Under the pieces are notes generated by a model that saw only the letters and a list, made by a program, of their open reading frames with translations, searched no databases and was not told the DNA's origin. A DNA stretch of 64,000 nucleotides from Epiperipatus broadwayi (taxonomy: Eukaryota > Onychophora > Udeonychophora > Euonychophora > Peripatidae), in contig JAQFVV010006450.1 of assembly GCA_028023455.1 (NCBI GenBank), forward strand, positions 1,093,501 to 1,157,500, written 5' to 3'. A program made the translations under genes and the position numbers. This document shows positions 22,361 through 33,929 of the stretch, in pieces. Positions within the stretch are counted from its first letter, which is position 1; each line of letters starts with the position of its first letter.

Positions 22361-24302
22361 ACACCTAATAATGTTACATTCTTTAATCAAATAATTGGAT
22401 TATAAATACTTTAAAACCCAATAGCAATCACACACCAATGCAAAATAAAAATTGGATAAAGTATTTGATGTATGAGTAAAATATAATTTTTGGGTTTTAT
22501 AATTCCACTATTATGTAACATTAGTAGGTATTAATTAATTTATTGCACTTTTTTAGTTTACTTTTATGGTTTTAATTAATTTCTACATATATAAATGTAT
22601 TTTGGAATAATCTATGTATACGTTGACCTCTAAGTAATACTAACATTATACTAATATTTTAGGTGGGTCACAACTGCCATCATCCAGGTAATAAATTCAT
22701 TTTAATATGCTGCAGAGATACTTATGGCTAAGAAGTGTGATTCCACTGAAATAATATAATAGCAATTTTAGTTGCAAGCAAGTGTATATATAGATGAGTC
22801 TAAAAAATATATATACCCATCACACCCTGTGAAAGTCTTTCAGGCTAATTGGACAACTGGTCAGACAATGTAGCACACAAATGCAAGTGTCTAACTTATA
22901 TATCTTCATATACACCATCAAAGAAGAAATATTCAAATCTGATAATTTTAATTTATTAGAGCACTTATTATTAGGCTTTTAAATAAAACAGTTATGTTTC
23001 AATTTTTGATTATTATTTAAACATTTGCTTATTTATATATGGATAAACACAAATTGATTTTGCAATGATTAACAGCCTGCAATGGCTTTTTGTTCAAGAT
23101 ATAACAATGAAGGTGAAAAACAAGTTTATGTTTACACTCTAATCCAATTCTGTCATAAAGAGCATGTAAAGACAGAAAATTTGGGTGATATTTCATCCAG
23201 ATCGTTGGATTTCTTCAGACACAATAACAATTTTAAGCAGCTGTACAAAAATCGAATGTTTACATATATAGAGAAAATTTTAAATCTGATTTTTTTTTTT
23301 TAAATATAAGGAGGAAAAAATAATAACAAATCATTTATTTCTCTACACTAATGCCATCTATAATATGCTTGAGTAATCAATGACTACCAAATAATAGTGT
23401 ACGATTTCCAACCCCGATAAAGTCAAAAGCTAGAACCCAATCTGAGAATGGGGACTAGAGTAAAAAGCTACTCCATTTTTATTGAAAGTGTATTAAAATC
23501 TTTGGTAAATAATTAAGCTTGCTAGAATAAAATTCAAAATCAAATTGATGTAGTAGATGAGATAAAATAGGAAATTACTTTAACTACATAAAAAATATTT
23601 TTTTATTTCCCACTTAATGCACTGTTTAGTGTTAGTTGGTATAAGAATATTGATTAGAAGGTAGAAATCGCAAGTCATCTGGATTGGATTAAATAATATT
23701 AACAAACTGTCTGTAAAAACAAAAAATATGCTTGTAATATGATACACCTGATGGCTAAAGTATTGTTTCTATGGATGTTGAACCCATTGTTTTCTTCATG
23801 AGTTTGGCCAATTTTTGATTATTTTTTAATATATAATTTCTAGCATTGAAGTTCATCAAGATTTGTAATTAAATTTTTTATCATTTGGTCTTTTTTTTTG
23901 GGGGGGGGGGGGACAGCATTAATTGCCATTTCATTGCATGTCTACATCTGTTTTCATTTACAATTATGTCATATAAAAACTATCAGTTATTTATTTATTT
24001 CTTGCCAATACCTTATTTGAAGCATTCTAAAAGTCAGAATAAGTAGGCATATAGATATTATTATAAAATAATGGCCATCTTTAGTAAGAATTTTTGGTAC
24101 TTCTTGGTACTAATTATATTTTTTTTCCATTTGTGAAATTCCAGCAGATTTCATCCCTTAATGTTAATCCTGTTGTTATAAAATGACCTATTCACAAGTC
24201 AACAAATAAACTTTGCTGCATTTATTTTTGAGTTTTATTGTTGGGGGGGGGGGGAGGTTAAACCAAAATACTTTCATATTAATCTGTGTGTTATCACTGA
24301 TA
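22361..24302. other. A/T-rich stretch, no gene seen
   Basis: The plus-strand frame 23082-23303 (73 codons, ATG start) has mixed composition but matches nothing I recognise. G-runs at about 23899-23912 and 24243-24254 are the only unusual base composition. Confidence 0.5.
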
Positions 24303-24757
24303 GTTTGAAATAAAGAGAAAGGGTTTCACCTTTTTAACATATGTGCCTTACTGATTTTTATAATAGTGTTGAGTATAGAGAGGAAACTCCTGAACATAAG
24401 ATAGACTTTATAAAGATAAGAGTGGCAGTTTTATTTTTAACCTAAATTCTGATTTATATAGGCCAATCTGAAGCATCTTGGTTTGAAAGAATGAAGATGT
24501 ATATAAAAAGTAATGGATGTAAAAGTGAACAGACTAACATCTTTACTTTTTCAAACCAAAATGCTTCATATTGGCCTATATAAAACAGAATTTAGTTTAA
24601 AGATAAGATGGTCATTCTTATCTTTATAAAGTCTCTATCTTGTGTTTGGGTTTGAGAGTTTCCTCTGTACTCAACACAGCATCGTTGAGCTATTATAAAA
24701 ATCAGTAAGACGCATATGTTAAAAATGTAAAATCCTTTCTCTTTAATTTCATATGAT
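24303..24757. mobile_element. Foldback element with arms of about 210 bp
   Basis: The left arm (24303-24510) and right arm (24540-24757) are reverse complements with scattered differences. Matching landmarks include AAAGAGAAAGG, ACTGATTTTTATAATAG, GACTTTATAAAGATAAG and ATATAGGCCAAT. The loop is about 30 bases and there is no coding content. The arms cover nearly the whole element. A transcript would form one long hairpin. Confidence 0.85.
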
Positions 24758-25039
24758 CTATGCACTTAATAAATAAATTTGAATTTGACAGTTTGAATAT
24801 ATTTTGAAAGATATTTAATTTCAAAATTTCTAGAACATTTCACAATATAATTATGTGATGGAAATAATCCGATATTTATCAACATATAAAATGCCATTAT
24901 AACAAAACATCAGACAATCAAAAAATAAATATAACTTTATAATATAAATAATAGTATTGTGGATTTTCTGACATATGAAATTAAATTTAATTTGTAATTA
25001 TCCTTGCCATTTAATAACTATCATATTTTTAATTGATGA

Positions 25040-25400
25040 GTTGATTATATTTCAGGGAATTATCATTAGGGCTTTACCTGTTTAATCCAGTTTCTTCAAT
25101 CAACAGCATTTCATCTCCACATCAGACCAGAAAACTATATCTCTTTCTTAGTCTTTTACAATCTCTTGGGATCCAGTTTAAAACTTCAGTAGTCTATCAT
25201 CTCTTTTAGCAATATATTCAGCCCAGTTTCATTTCAGTCCCTTAATGAATACAGTGATCTGTTTGTTCTCTCACCCATATATTTTGTTTTTATTTCTTGT
25301 TGTTATTACTAACATGTATCTTTTCTTACTTTGTTGAGTGCTGTGAAATCTTTATATTATTCTTTTGTTGACTGTCTAAGCAACAGATGAGAATAAAAGA
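25040..25400 (-). mobile_element. RTE-like LINE 3' fragment
   Basis: Read on the minus strand, TTTTCTGGTCTGATGTGGAG and the codons for RNWIKQVKP (about 25077-25103) match the C-terminal end of the LINE at 20060-22360 (TTTTCTGGTGTGATGTGGAG and IKHGENFFLQ). Only the 3' end is recognisable. Confidence 0.65.
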
Positions 25401-25557
25401 GCAGCCTGGATAAAGCTGGAAGAATAAGGTTACACTTATTAAAACTATGAGTCCCAATGATTTTCAGAATAGAAAAATGCTGACTAAAGTGATAAGAACT
25501 GAAATCCTTCTACATGAAGAAGAAAATTATTATTTAATTGGTTAAAATAATCAATTC

Positions 25558-25640
25558 ATTTATTGCTCAGGAATTCATAAGAAGTTTGAGCAATAGAAGG
25601 ATGTAATAGTAGAGATCATCATTCTGTTATTGCATTAAAC
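25558..25640 (+). repeat. Short dispersed repeat fragment
   Basis: TTTATTGCTCAGGAATTCAT followed by AAGAAGTTTGAG is shared with 45712-45840 (TTTATTGTCCAGGAGTTC) and 52313-52480. It lies immediately upstream of the hAT MITE. Confidence 0.45.
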
Positions 25641-26265
25641 CAGTGGTGCACAACCTTTTTATGCTTGTGACCCCCCTACTCGGACTGAAATTTTATACTA
25701 CCCATTATATGTTGCTTCCATCCTATTATATGCATATAAGAATAGTAATAATAAAAGTTGTTTTACTACATACAAATATATATCTTTTACATTATATTTC
25801 AGTACATACTATGTGATATAAGATCTTTGGAAAAACTGCATATTAATAAAAATGTATTAATAATGCTTAGTTCTTAGGCAATTACAACTTTTTTAACCTA
25901 TTTTAGAAAATGTGTATATTCAAGAATGTAGAACCATGTATCGGTACTAGGAGGATACTAGCATGAATAATAAAACTTTGAGAGTAAGCAAGAGAAATGA
26001 GAGCAATATAAGCAAAGTGCAGTTATGATGTGCTGTTTATACAAAGCGGTTTAGAATATAAAGAAGGCGATTTTAAACACAAAAATGGTCAGACACACAA
26101 TAATGAGTTGAGCAGTTTTCAGTATTTTTTAATAATGTTTAGGTTTTTTTTTTTCAATTAAAAAGTTTATTATCCGACATAAGAACTTCTCAAAATTTTC
26201 ATGAACCCCCAACAATTTTTCAGCCACCCCTTGAGGAGTCATGATCCACATGTTGTGCACCACTG
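25641..26265. mobile_element. hAT-type MITE, 625 bp
   Basis: Terminal inverted repeats begin CAGTGGTGCACAAC at both ends (25641 and, inverted, 26265). Inner sequence TTGTGACCCCCCTACTC at left and its counterpart CACCCCTTGAGGAGTCATGA at right is typical of hAT non-autonomous elements. No open frame encodes a transposase. A clear 8 bp target duplication was not found; the flanks CATTAAAC and TGCTAACT match poorly. Confidence 0.75.
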
Positions 26266-27200
26266 TGCTAACTATGCACAGCTTTTAAGTGAATAAATGA
26301 GTTATAATTTGTTGATTTTAGTATAAAAGTAGATAAAATATTTATATATGACTTGTTTATAAGAGGAAAATGGAGGGGGGGGGTAGTGATTGATAAGATT
26401 TGAAGACATTTGAAGTACAGTAATAGTAGTTGCAAAATCAATAAATAAATAAAAGTTTTTAATGGTTATAAACGGTAAAACAAATAAGTTATGAACCTAA
26501 AAACGACATTGTTTTAAACAGATCTTAATATGTAACTACAAAATAGTGTTACAATTTCTTATTACTTTTTATATTTTTTATTTAACTCGTAAGTCAGATA
26601 TTTTTGACCCTACTTAAATCATTCAGCTTAATAAAAGAAGTATTAGTATTTTTTGGCTGGTTTAATTTTCTGTAACTTATTAAAATATTCTTATTATTAT
26701 ATATACCAAAACTTGATTGCTTTTTTTTTTTTTCAATTTCATTGTATAGACTCTTTATGTAGAATTGAAATTATTGTAAGTTCTGACCCCACAAGAACTT
26801 ACATACTTTGCTGATGATAGGTTTATTATCTGAAATACATATGTAATGATAGGTCTAGTAATAAGCATGCCATTTTGTGCATTGATATTGATTGGTGTAT
26901 CATCAATATTGAAAGTATATTTTACATATAGCATATGATTTATTTATTTTTTTGCTTATATTCATTGTACAGTTTTACAAGCAATAATTCATTTTAATCA
27001 CCCTACTCCAGAGCCATCTATTGTAAGCTTAGAAATAAGCAGATGTTTTGTTGTTATATTGATTATTCAGTGTTACTACAGATGATTCTATACTATTATA
27101 GAGTGAATTATTATTTTTAATAATGTATATTGAATGTAAGCATAGAAAGAAAGTCATACTATTTTGGTCAGTAATATCTTCTCTAATTAACATAAACTGA
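26266..27200. other. A/T-rich stretch, nothing recognised
   Basis: No coding frame of note, no tRNA-like boxes and no inverted repeat were seen. Confidence 0.55.
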
Positions 27201-27202
27201 CA

Positions 27203-27293
27203 ACACTAAAGTGACTGGTTACTGTCCCAGTATTAGATCTTTATCACTAAAGTGAGTAGTTAATGACCTAGTATTAATTAGTTCTTTATAATT
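27203..27293. repeat. Short tandem duplication, about 42 bp period
   Basis: CACTAAAGTGACTGGTTACT and CACTAAAGTGAGTAGTTAAT begin two adjacent units, each ending around CTTTA. Confidence 0.6.
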
Positions 27294-27469
27294 ATTAATT
27301 ACGTTGACTTTAAAATTTTCGAGTATTTTTGATTATATAAAAGGCTTAAATTTGTCTACTGAATGTGTAAAGATAAGGAATCCAAATCTTCCTAATTACA
27401 AAGGCTCATAAACAAAAATTAATTTGGTGATATGAATAGCATCTTTTGATTACTCAGGTTTAAAAATAA

Positions 27470-27612
27470 TTCAATATCCTCTCAGTGACAAAGTTCTTTA
27501 GCCAGTGCTACTAGCTAGTGTCTATTAATTATTCAATTTTACAAATAATCCATATTTCCTCAGTGATAAAGGATGTCAGGATATAAATTATAGTGCTACT
27601 ATCTAGTGTCTA
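27470..27612. repeat. Tandem duplication, about 90 bp period
   Basis: Two units share CTCAGTGAxAAAG and AGTGCTACTAxCTAGTGTCT, ending in ATTATT. Confidence 0.6.
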
Positions 27613-27734
27613 TTATTACTTTGGAGTAAAGTAAATATAGTGAATTATTGTTCTTAGGAGAATATACTGCAAGCACTCATACATTACTTATGGTGTTGTT
27701 GTTTTTTAATGCTAAATATAATATTTAATGTGAG

Positions 27735-27800
27735 CAGTTTAACCTATTACCAAGAATAATAGATTCAAATCCTAAAAATTATTGGAAGAATTTCCACTGA
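27735..27800 (+). repeat. tRNA-like SINE head, weak
   Basis: GTGAGCAGTTTAACC could be an A box and TAGATTCAAATCCTA a B box at normal spacing. No cloverleaf holds together, and the downstream AGAGGGGAACG vaguely recalls the SINE body at 16.5 kb. Confidence 0.3.
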
Positions 27801-29236
27801 GGGAAGTTAAAAAAAGAGGGGAACGTAAAAATTTATTTTGATGATTGTATAGCATTTGTTTTTCTCTTCATTTTAGTGCTCAAATGACACTTGGCCCTCG
27901 AAATAATTGATCCTGCGATCAATAAATAAGATATATAATAATCCCTACACTGAGACAGACATTGACATTATATATTCAGCTGCAGGCCGTTATATTAAAA
28001 TGAGTTCTTTAGCGTAATTTCTGCTTACAGATATTTTTAATATTTAAAATTTAATTATATTTTTGATTGCTTTTAGCTTAGTTTTTAAACTCTATTACAA
28101 CTTTCATTATCGCGTTTCTGAACAAAGTAATAGCAAAATTAGTTTATTTTGGGAATATAAACATGAAATGTGTTTATTTTATCTAAAGAGATAAAATAAA
28201 ATTTCTAACAATTTTTTCCTCGTATTTTTAACGAAATTTCGCATCTAAAATAATTATCTATATTTTATTAACATATTAAAAAAATGAAAAGTCTAGTAAT
28301 CATATTTTAGAGCAAATTCGCTTATGATTAGTTGATTTTTTTTTAATATGTGTGCGCGCGCGTGTTTATATCGCTAAAAATCAAAATTAATAATACTCAT
28401 CCTTCATTAGGAAGGATGTTTGTTGATTCAAATCACTGGCAGCTGGGAAATTGCTTTTTTTTTTTTTTACATTATTATAAACCTGTCCAAGCAAAATTTC
28501 AAATTTAATTAAAATATTTTCTGTATTATTAATATTTCAAATCCTTTTGATTTATTTTATTTGTCATAGGATAATAATAATAATCACATTATAACTGATT
28601 TTAAATATACCTCACATCAAACACTGAGATTATTTATATGTATTTGTATAATAGTATTCTTTGATGACTATTTAATTTAAGCTGCCTGACACCATGGTCC
28701 TAGCAAACTCCAATATATATGTTGAACATATGTAACTTAAAGTGCTATGTAATATGCAATATTTCGGAGAGATGAAATTCCAAGAACTGTTTGCATTAAA
28801 TGCAATATCTCCTAGTATCAAAGTCAAACAGTAAACTAAATGGAAAAAAAATCTATTTCTAGCCAAAATTCATAATGCTATATGGATAGTACATTTAGAT
28901 GATGAAGATGGTAATAATAATATGATGATGAGAGTGAACATCTATTTCATGCAAATATTTATTTAACCTCAAATTGATTTCAAGTTATATTCAAAAAACA
29001 CCCCCAATTAAATACTATTGCAAATATATAACACATAATTTATACAGTGTTAAATAATATGTAATATTTCGGAATGTTAACTTGTGACAGTATAATTTGA
29101 GATTTAAATGCACATATTTAAACATTGACAAAAATAATTAAAATTAAAATAGGATAATGCAGTTATGAAAAAGAAATATAATTGACTAATAGATTTACTA
29201 GCGCAGTTTCAAACCATAATTCTAAACAGAAGATAA
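27801..29236. other. A/T-rich stretch, no gene seen
   Basis: A CG dinucleotide run (GTGCGCGCGCGTG, near 28352) and a GAT/AAT patch at 28893-28930 stand out. TAATATxxAATATTTCGGA occurs at both 28748 and 29050. The minus frame 28672-28866 is not recognised. Confidence 0.5.
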
Positions 29237-29240
29237 TTAA

Positions 29241-29537
29241 CCCTTTACACATGTGCTACACTGTTATACTTAATCAACATTTTTGTTGAATGTAAGAAAA
29301 CCTTGGAGTGACAGTTTCCTGACATTCAGCAAAAACAATATTAATTTAATATAACAATACAATGCATGTGTGAAGGGTTGCACCTTGGACCAAGAGTTTC
29401 CTCACATTCATTAAAAACATTGATTTAATATAACAGTACACTGCATGTATGAAGGGTTGTACCTTGAATCAAGAGTTTTCTCATGTTCATCAAAAACAAC
29501 ATTGATTTAATATAACAGAACAGCACATGTGTAAGGG
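29241..29537. mobile_element. piggyBac-like MITE with repeated ends
   Basis: The element starts TTAA-CCCTTTACACATGTGC and ends with the inverse, GCACATGTGTAAGGG followed by TTGA (29538-29541), one change from the TTAA target duplication of piggyBac elements. The left terminal segment is inverted relative to three tandem versions of the right terminal segment, each containing TTTAATATAACA and ending GTGTGAAGGGTTG or similar (about 29300-29540, period about 75 bp). Confidence 0.65.
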
Positions 29538-29541
29538 TTGA

Positions 29542-31695
29542 TTCCCTTCTGTTTAGAAAAAGAAGCGTAGTAATTAATTTGGTGGAAAATGGCTAAGAGA
29601 GATAATTCATGAAAAATCTCATGCATATGGGGTTGCATATAGGTTTTATAAATTTAATTTACTATTGGTTACATTTTAATACTTTTTGAGCCCTGAGTTA
29701 CTGAAATCATGGATGATCAATCTAATTATTTTTTATATTATAGTTAGTAAATTTGGCAAATTAAAAGCATAATTAACTGTAACTTTTTTATCTATTAATT
29801 GTAGCTTTCATCTTATACCAAATCCTGTGCATGCTAAATTTTATTTTAATTCTTCAACAGTCCTTTATAAATATGATTACCTTTTTTTCTATTATTTTTC
29901 TTTCACTTTACATTCATTTTTTTTTTTGTTTGTTTTTTGTTGATTTCTTATTCCTAATATGTTTATTTTGTTTACGTTTTGTTAGTGTCTAATTACAAAT
30001 ATCTCTATTGAACAATAGCAATATGAGATAAGTTGACCGCGACCATTTTTATAATTTAATATCATCTCAAATTGTATGAACGTATGTATGTTCTATGACA
30101 TGTTTCAGTAATTTAAATAATAACCAGAGTTTGGGAGTGTATTGCTATTGGACATTTTTTGTAAATGAAAAAATTTACTGAAAAAAAAAAGTCACAAAGA
30201 AAATCATTATTGTTTAGATTGGCACATGCTTGCACAATGAATTCCTAGAACTATTCACCTGATGATAAAGAGAATGAAAACTAAAACCGTTTGCTTTTTT
30301 GTGACTAGGCAGAATGACATTTATTTAAATGCCAAAGAGTATATTGAATTGGTTAGACTAATAATAATATAGAAGTATTTTGTTATTATTATTATATGAA
30401 CATACATATAAATGAAATATCCCAATGCATATTGCTAGCTGAAAATTTCAAATATAAAAGTGTTCAAATCATTATGTTTGAACTATGCTGTTTGAAGTTT
30501 AGACTTTATATTTACTCTCAAAGGGCGTTGCTGAAAAAATAATGTTTGGGAGGTTTAGAAATGAAAGTAGATTAAATAGCTACACATTAAAGTATTACCT
30601 TAATTTGCATTTGGGCAGATAATTTAACAGTTATACCTTTGGAATCTGCCAAATCTTTATGGAATGAAAACTCATACTAAAATTCTGAATTCAGTTATCT
30701 GGCTTACCTTAATAAATATATCCACTATTGTTATTCAAGATGTTATTGTTTACTATTAACCTCTCATAAAATGTTTAATTTCAGGAACAGGTTTTATCCT
30801 AACAGAATTTTTTTTAAAAAACTAAATGACTTGTTCTGGAGATAACTTGACAATTGAATTTTACCTATGACAGGTTGAACTTTAATCTGTAAATCTTTAG
30901 CTTTCCAAATCAGTCATTATTTTGTACTAAACTATTGGGATATAATCAACAATATATATTTATTCTGTAGATACTACTGTAAAATTATTCTTATTATTAT
31001 TTTATACAAAGTAAAATAGGAACAAAGAATTAAACAGTTTTTATAAAATATCTTATATTACTGTCTAACATTATAACCTCATTTGCTCTTCATTTTTTGA
31101 AAAATACCTGCATGGTACAATTATGTATTGTGCATACATTTATGCAGAAAAAAAATATGCATTTTATTTTGTAAAACTCGAGTGCAAAACATGGAATAAA
31201 TGTTAGTTTGAGAGTACTGTGAATAGCAAATAGAACAAGTGAGTATTCTCTAACACTGATATGGGCCATTTTTTTAAAACAGTAGTCTCCATGAGATATT
31301 GTTCATCATATATCTTAGTGTTTTATTCATTTATTTCTATTAGATTTATTCGGAGATTAAACATACATTCTAAAACAAAACACATTAATGTTTAAAAAAT
31401 AATAATTTTAGAAACAATAATTAAATAATATCTTAAAACAAAAATATTTATTTAGTAATGTAAATGGAAACTTAGTAAATTTGAAATTTTTAATTTTTTT
31501 ATAATTTTTCTCTTTCAATAATTTTTATGTTATTTTTTTGAATAATCCTGTGAAATTGCTAGTAGAGATAAGAAATATTTCCAAATAAGATAATTTTTTT
31601 AAATATCTGATGGTTTTTTATCACATAAAAAAAACCCCACACATACACAAAAACATTGTACCACAATTCTCCCCATTTTGCTGGCCATTCTAATA
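29542..31695. other. A/T-rich stretch, no gene seen
   Basis: No recognised reading frame, tRNA-like box or long inverted repeat was found. Poly-T and poly-A tracts are frequent. Confidence 0.55.
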
Positions 31696-31866
31696 TTATA
31701 AAAGTAATTCTACTTTTAGTTTATTTATGTACTTATTAAAAATATTATCTACAGCCAGGGTAAGATTTTCCCAACATTTAATGGCATCTTCTACTGTTTC
31801 ACCTCTGAAATCTGGACAATTTTCATCATGTGAGAAGAAAAAAATGCCCTTACATATTGGCTTGTT
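31696..31866 (-). pseudogene. Unrecognised protein-like open frame
   Basis: The minus strand is open for 56 codons between a TGA (31869-31867) and a TAA (31698-31696). The residues include SHDENCPDFRGETVEDAIKC and then WENLTLAVDNIFNKYINKLK, a mixed, helix-like composition unlike the hydrophobic chance frames elsewhere. It has no ATG at its start, so it may be an exon fragment or a transposon relic. I do not recognise the family. It lies 160 bp left of a Tigger-like element. Confidence 0.3.
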
Positions 31867-32031
31867 TCATTATAACAAGGTGATATAACTCTTACACTTT
31901 TTTATCAATATTTAATCGCCTTTAATTGACATGACAATAATTTGTTAAAAATAGTTTTTGTTTGTTTGATACCCATTCAAAAACTTATTTACATTTTCTA
32001 TTAATAAAATATTTACACTATTATTTAATTA

Positions 32032-33324
32032 CACCTGGGTCTCGTTTTACACAGATTTATTTAACGTGATTTTGAAGTTACACGATTCATGTTTCTTCGG
32101 AAGTCGAACTCTGATAATGTGCTATTACTTTAAATAATAAATTTCGCGCACTTACGTCATATTGAAAGTAATAGCACATTATTGGAATTTGACTTTCATC
32201 TTAATAATTTCAATATTTTCAGTGCTTTATAATAGTAAGATTTTATGCAATAATGAAATTAAAATCATGATTTCCACATTTTATGTACACACATTAAATT
32301 TTACAAGATTATAATGTAAATTTGTTCAAACATTGTGCGTGTTAATTTTGCATTTTAAATCACATTCTGTTTTTGTTTTTTAAAAAAGAATGTAATCAAT
32401 TATTAATCATTTAGAGTCCGCAAGTTTATTTTTAAAAGGTGAGTAATAGCAATGGGCACAATTAAATTTGACAATTAAAAATTAAAATATGATTTTTAAT
32501 TGTAATTAACAATTTAAAAATTACTTAAGGCGACCTGAAATGAATGTGATGTGAAACAAAATTTGATTTTTAAACGGAATTGAAAATTAAAAAATTAAAG
32601 ACAAAAATAAGAATTTAATTTTTAGTTGTTAGTTTTAATTAAAATTTTTCCAGCAGTGTAGAAAAAAATAATGTAACAAAAGTGGAACCTGTTCCTTTCA
32701 CTGCAAAAATGATTCAAGAAGGTCTTCAACTTTCTAATCAGTTGGCAAATTATTTTCTTATTAATGGCACTAATCACGAAAGTGCTCTTAAATTCCAACG
32801 CGAGCTTCATAAACAATTAATAAAATCATCATCTCAAAGATTAATTACTAATTACGTTGTCACCAGAAAACCATTAACACAACATGAGTGTGAAGTTGGC
32901 GCTTGTTGTATTTCCTCTTGTGAAGAATCTGATTTTTTACCAGTTTGCAAACAAACCGGTTTATCAGCAAATAGCGATAATAATTAAAACGTGCATAAAA
33001 AAATGTAAATTACTGTATTGTAAATTATGCATAAAAATATATTGTTTTGAATAAAATTAAATATTATAGTTAAAAAAAGTTTGTCTTGTATCAATTTTTT
33101 TCAAATTTGAAATTTTTTATTAGTCATATTTTATTTCCTTATTTTTTTTTTTTTTGCGCGAATTTTAAAGTAATTTTACATTGGTGCTTTGCTTTTATGC
33201 AATTTTTGAAAAATCACAGTCTGTATCCCCCCTTTTTCAAGGTAAGTTTCGTCTATTTTTGTGCGATTTCTTTTGCGTGTGTTTTCTGAGGAACCTATCT
33301 ATCGTGTAAAACAAGACCCAGATG
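32032..33324 (+). mobile_element. Tigger/pogo-like DNA transposon copy A
   Basis: The left end CACCTGGGTCTCGTTTTACA (32032) and the inverted right end CATCTGGGTCTTGTTTTACA (to 33324) are terminal inverted repeats close to the CTCGTTTTA style of Tigger elements. TA at 32030-32031 and 33325-33326 is the expected TA target duplication. A subterminal hairpin pairs AATGTGCTATTACTTT (32117) with GAAAGTAATAGCACATT (32164). At 1293 bp it is far shorter than an autonomous Tigger and keeps only the end of a transposase gene. A second, inverted copy lies at 41097-42193. Confidence 0.8.
32682..32987 (+). pseudogene. Transposase C-terminal fragment, Tigger/jerky-like
   Basis: The frame of 101 codons is longer and more protein-like than its surroundings. 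MIQEGLQLSNQLANYFLING followed by NHESALKFQRELHKQL resembles the helical C-terminal tail of Tigger/jerky-type transposases. There, a leucine-rich helix is followed by E-x-ALKF-x-R-E-L and a K/Q-rich end. The DDE catalytic core and the CENP-B-type DNA-binding domain are absent, so the fragment has no transposase activity. The ATG used here is simply the first in frame; the frame is open upstream only briefly. The opposite-strand frame 32622-32816 is its shadow. Confidence 0.55.
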
Positions 33325-33727
33325 TATTTAAACTGTGTGTTATTTCTCTATTAATAATTATACTTTATTATATATAGCCTGAAATTTTAATTTTCACACA
33401 TTATTTATTCGATAAATTTGTAAAAGCCATTAACATGTGTTTGTACTTTACTTTAATGATAGATTACATTAGATAGCTTTAAAAAAATCCAATACTTGGT
33501 TTTGTTTTAAGCTCTTTCCCAATAGAATGATATTTAGAAAAGCTTTTAAATAATATTATATGGTAGAATGGCATTAAAATATCAATATAATCAACTTTTA
33601 TGATCAATTATGAGCTTTTAGATAAATAATGGACCTCACACATCCAAATTGAAGGAAAATCACATTAGAAAAACATATTAAAAAAACTAAAAGATATATC
33701 AGTTTTAAAAAGTAAAGGAAAATTTTA
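33325..33727. other. A/T-rich stretch, nothing recognised
   Basis: No features were seen between the right end of Tigger copy A and the tRNA-like fragments. Confidence 0.5.
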
Positions 33728-33775
33728 AGGGTCAGGCTCAGACACTTTAACCACTGTGCTATACCAAACAATCTA
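33728..33775 (-). repeat. tRNA-like SINE head fragment
   Basis: On the minus strand, GGTATAGCACAGTGGTTAAA fits a tRNA D-arm and A box very well and is followed by GTGTCTGAGC. No B box or acceptor follows, so it is a 5' fragment of a tRNA-derived element. Confidence 0.45.
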
Positions 33776-33858
33776 TACTGTTATTTCTGAAATATAACTG
33801 ATATATGGAACTATCTACTACATGACTACTGCAGAATAGATTAAATAAAAATAGTCAA

Positions 33859-33929
33859 GCATCGGTGGCCTAGCAGTTAGTATAGCTGCCTTCCAAGCAG
33901 CTGGACCAGTTCACTTCCCTGTCAACGCT
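33859..33929 (+). pseudogene. tRNA-Gly(TCC)-derived pseudogene or SINE
   Basis: GCATCGGTGGCCTAGCAGTT starts a 71-base sequence that follows tRNA-Gly(TCC). The anticodon arm GCTGC-CTTCCAA-GCAGC is perfectly paired with anticodon TCC. The T arm is broken (CAGTTCACTTCC for GGGTTCGATTCC), and the acceptor GCATCGG pairs poorly with TCAACGC. An A-rich then AAT-repeat tail follows to about 33970, as expected for a retroposed copy. Confidence 0.7.

Noticed and set aside
25641-26265. Perfect hAT target duplication for this MITE
   Set aside because: Flanks CATTAAAC and TGCTAACT agree at only three of eight positions; the ends support hAT, but the duplication does not.
33859-33929. Functional tRNA-Gly gene
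   Set aside because: The anticodon arm is perfect but the T arm and acceptor stem are broken and an A-rich tail follows, so a retropseudogene fits better.
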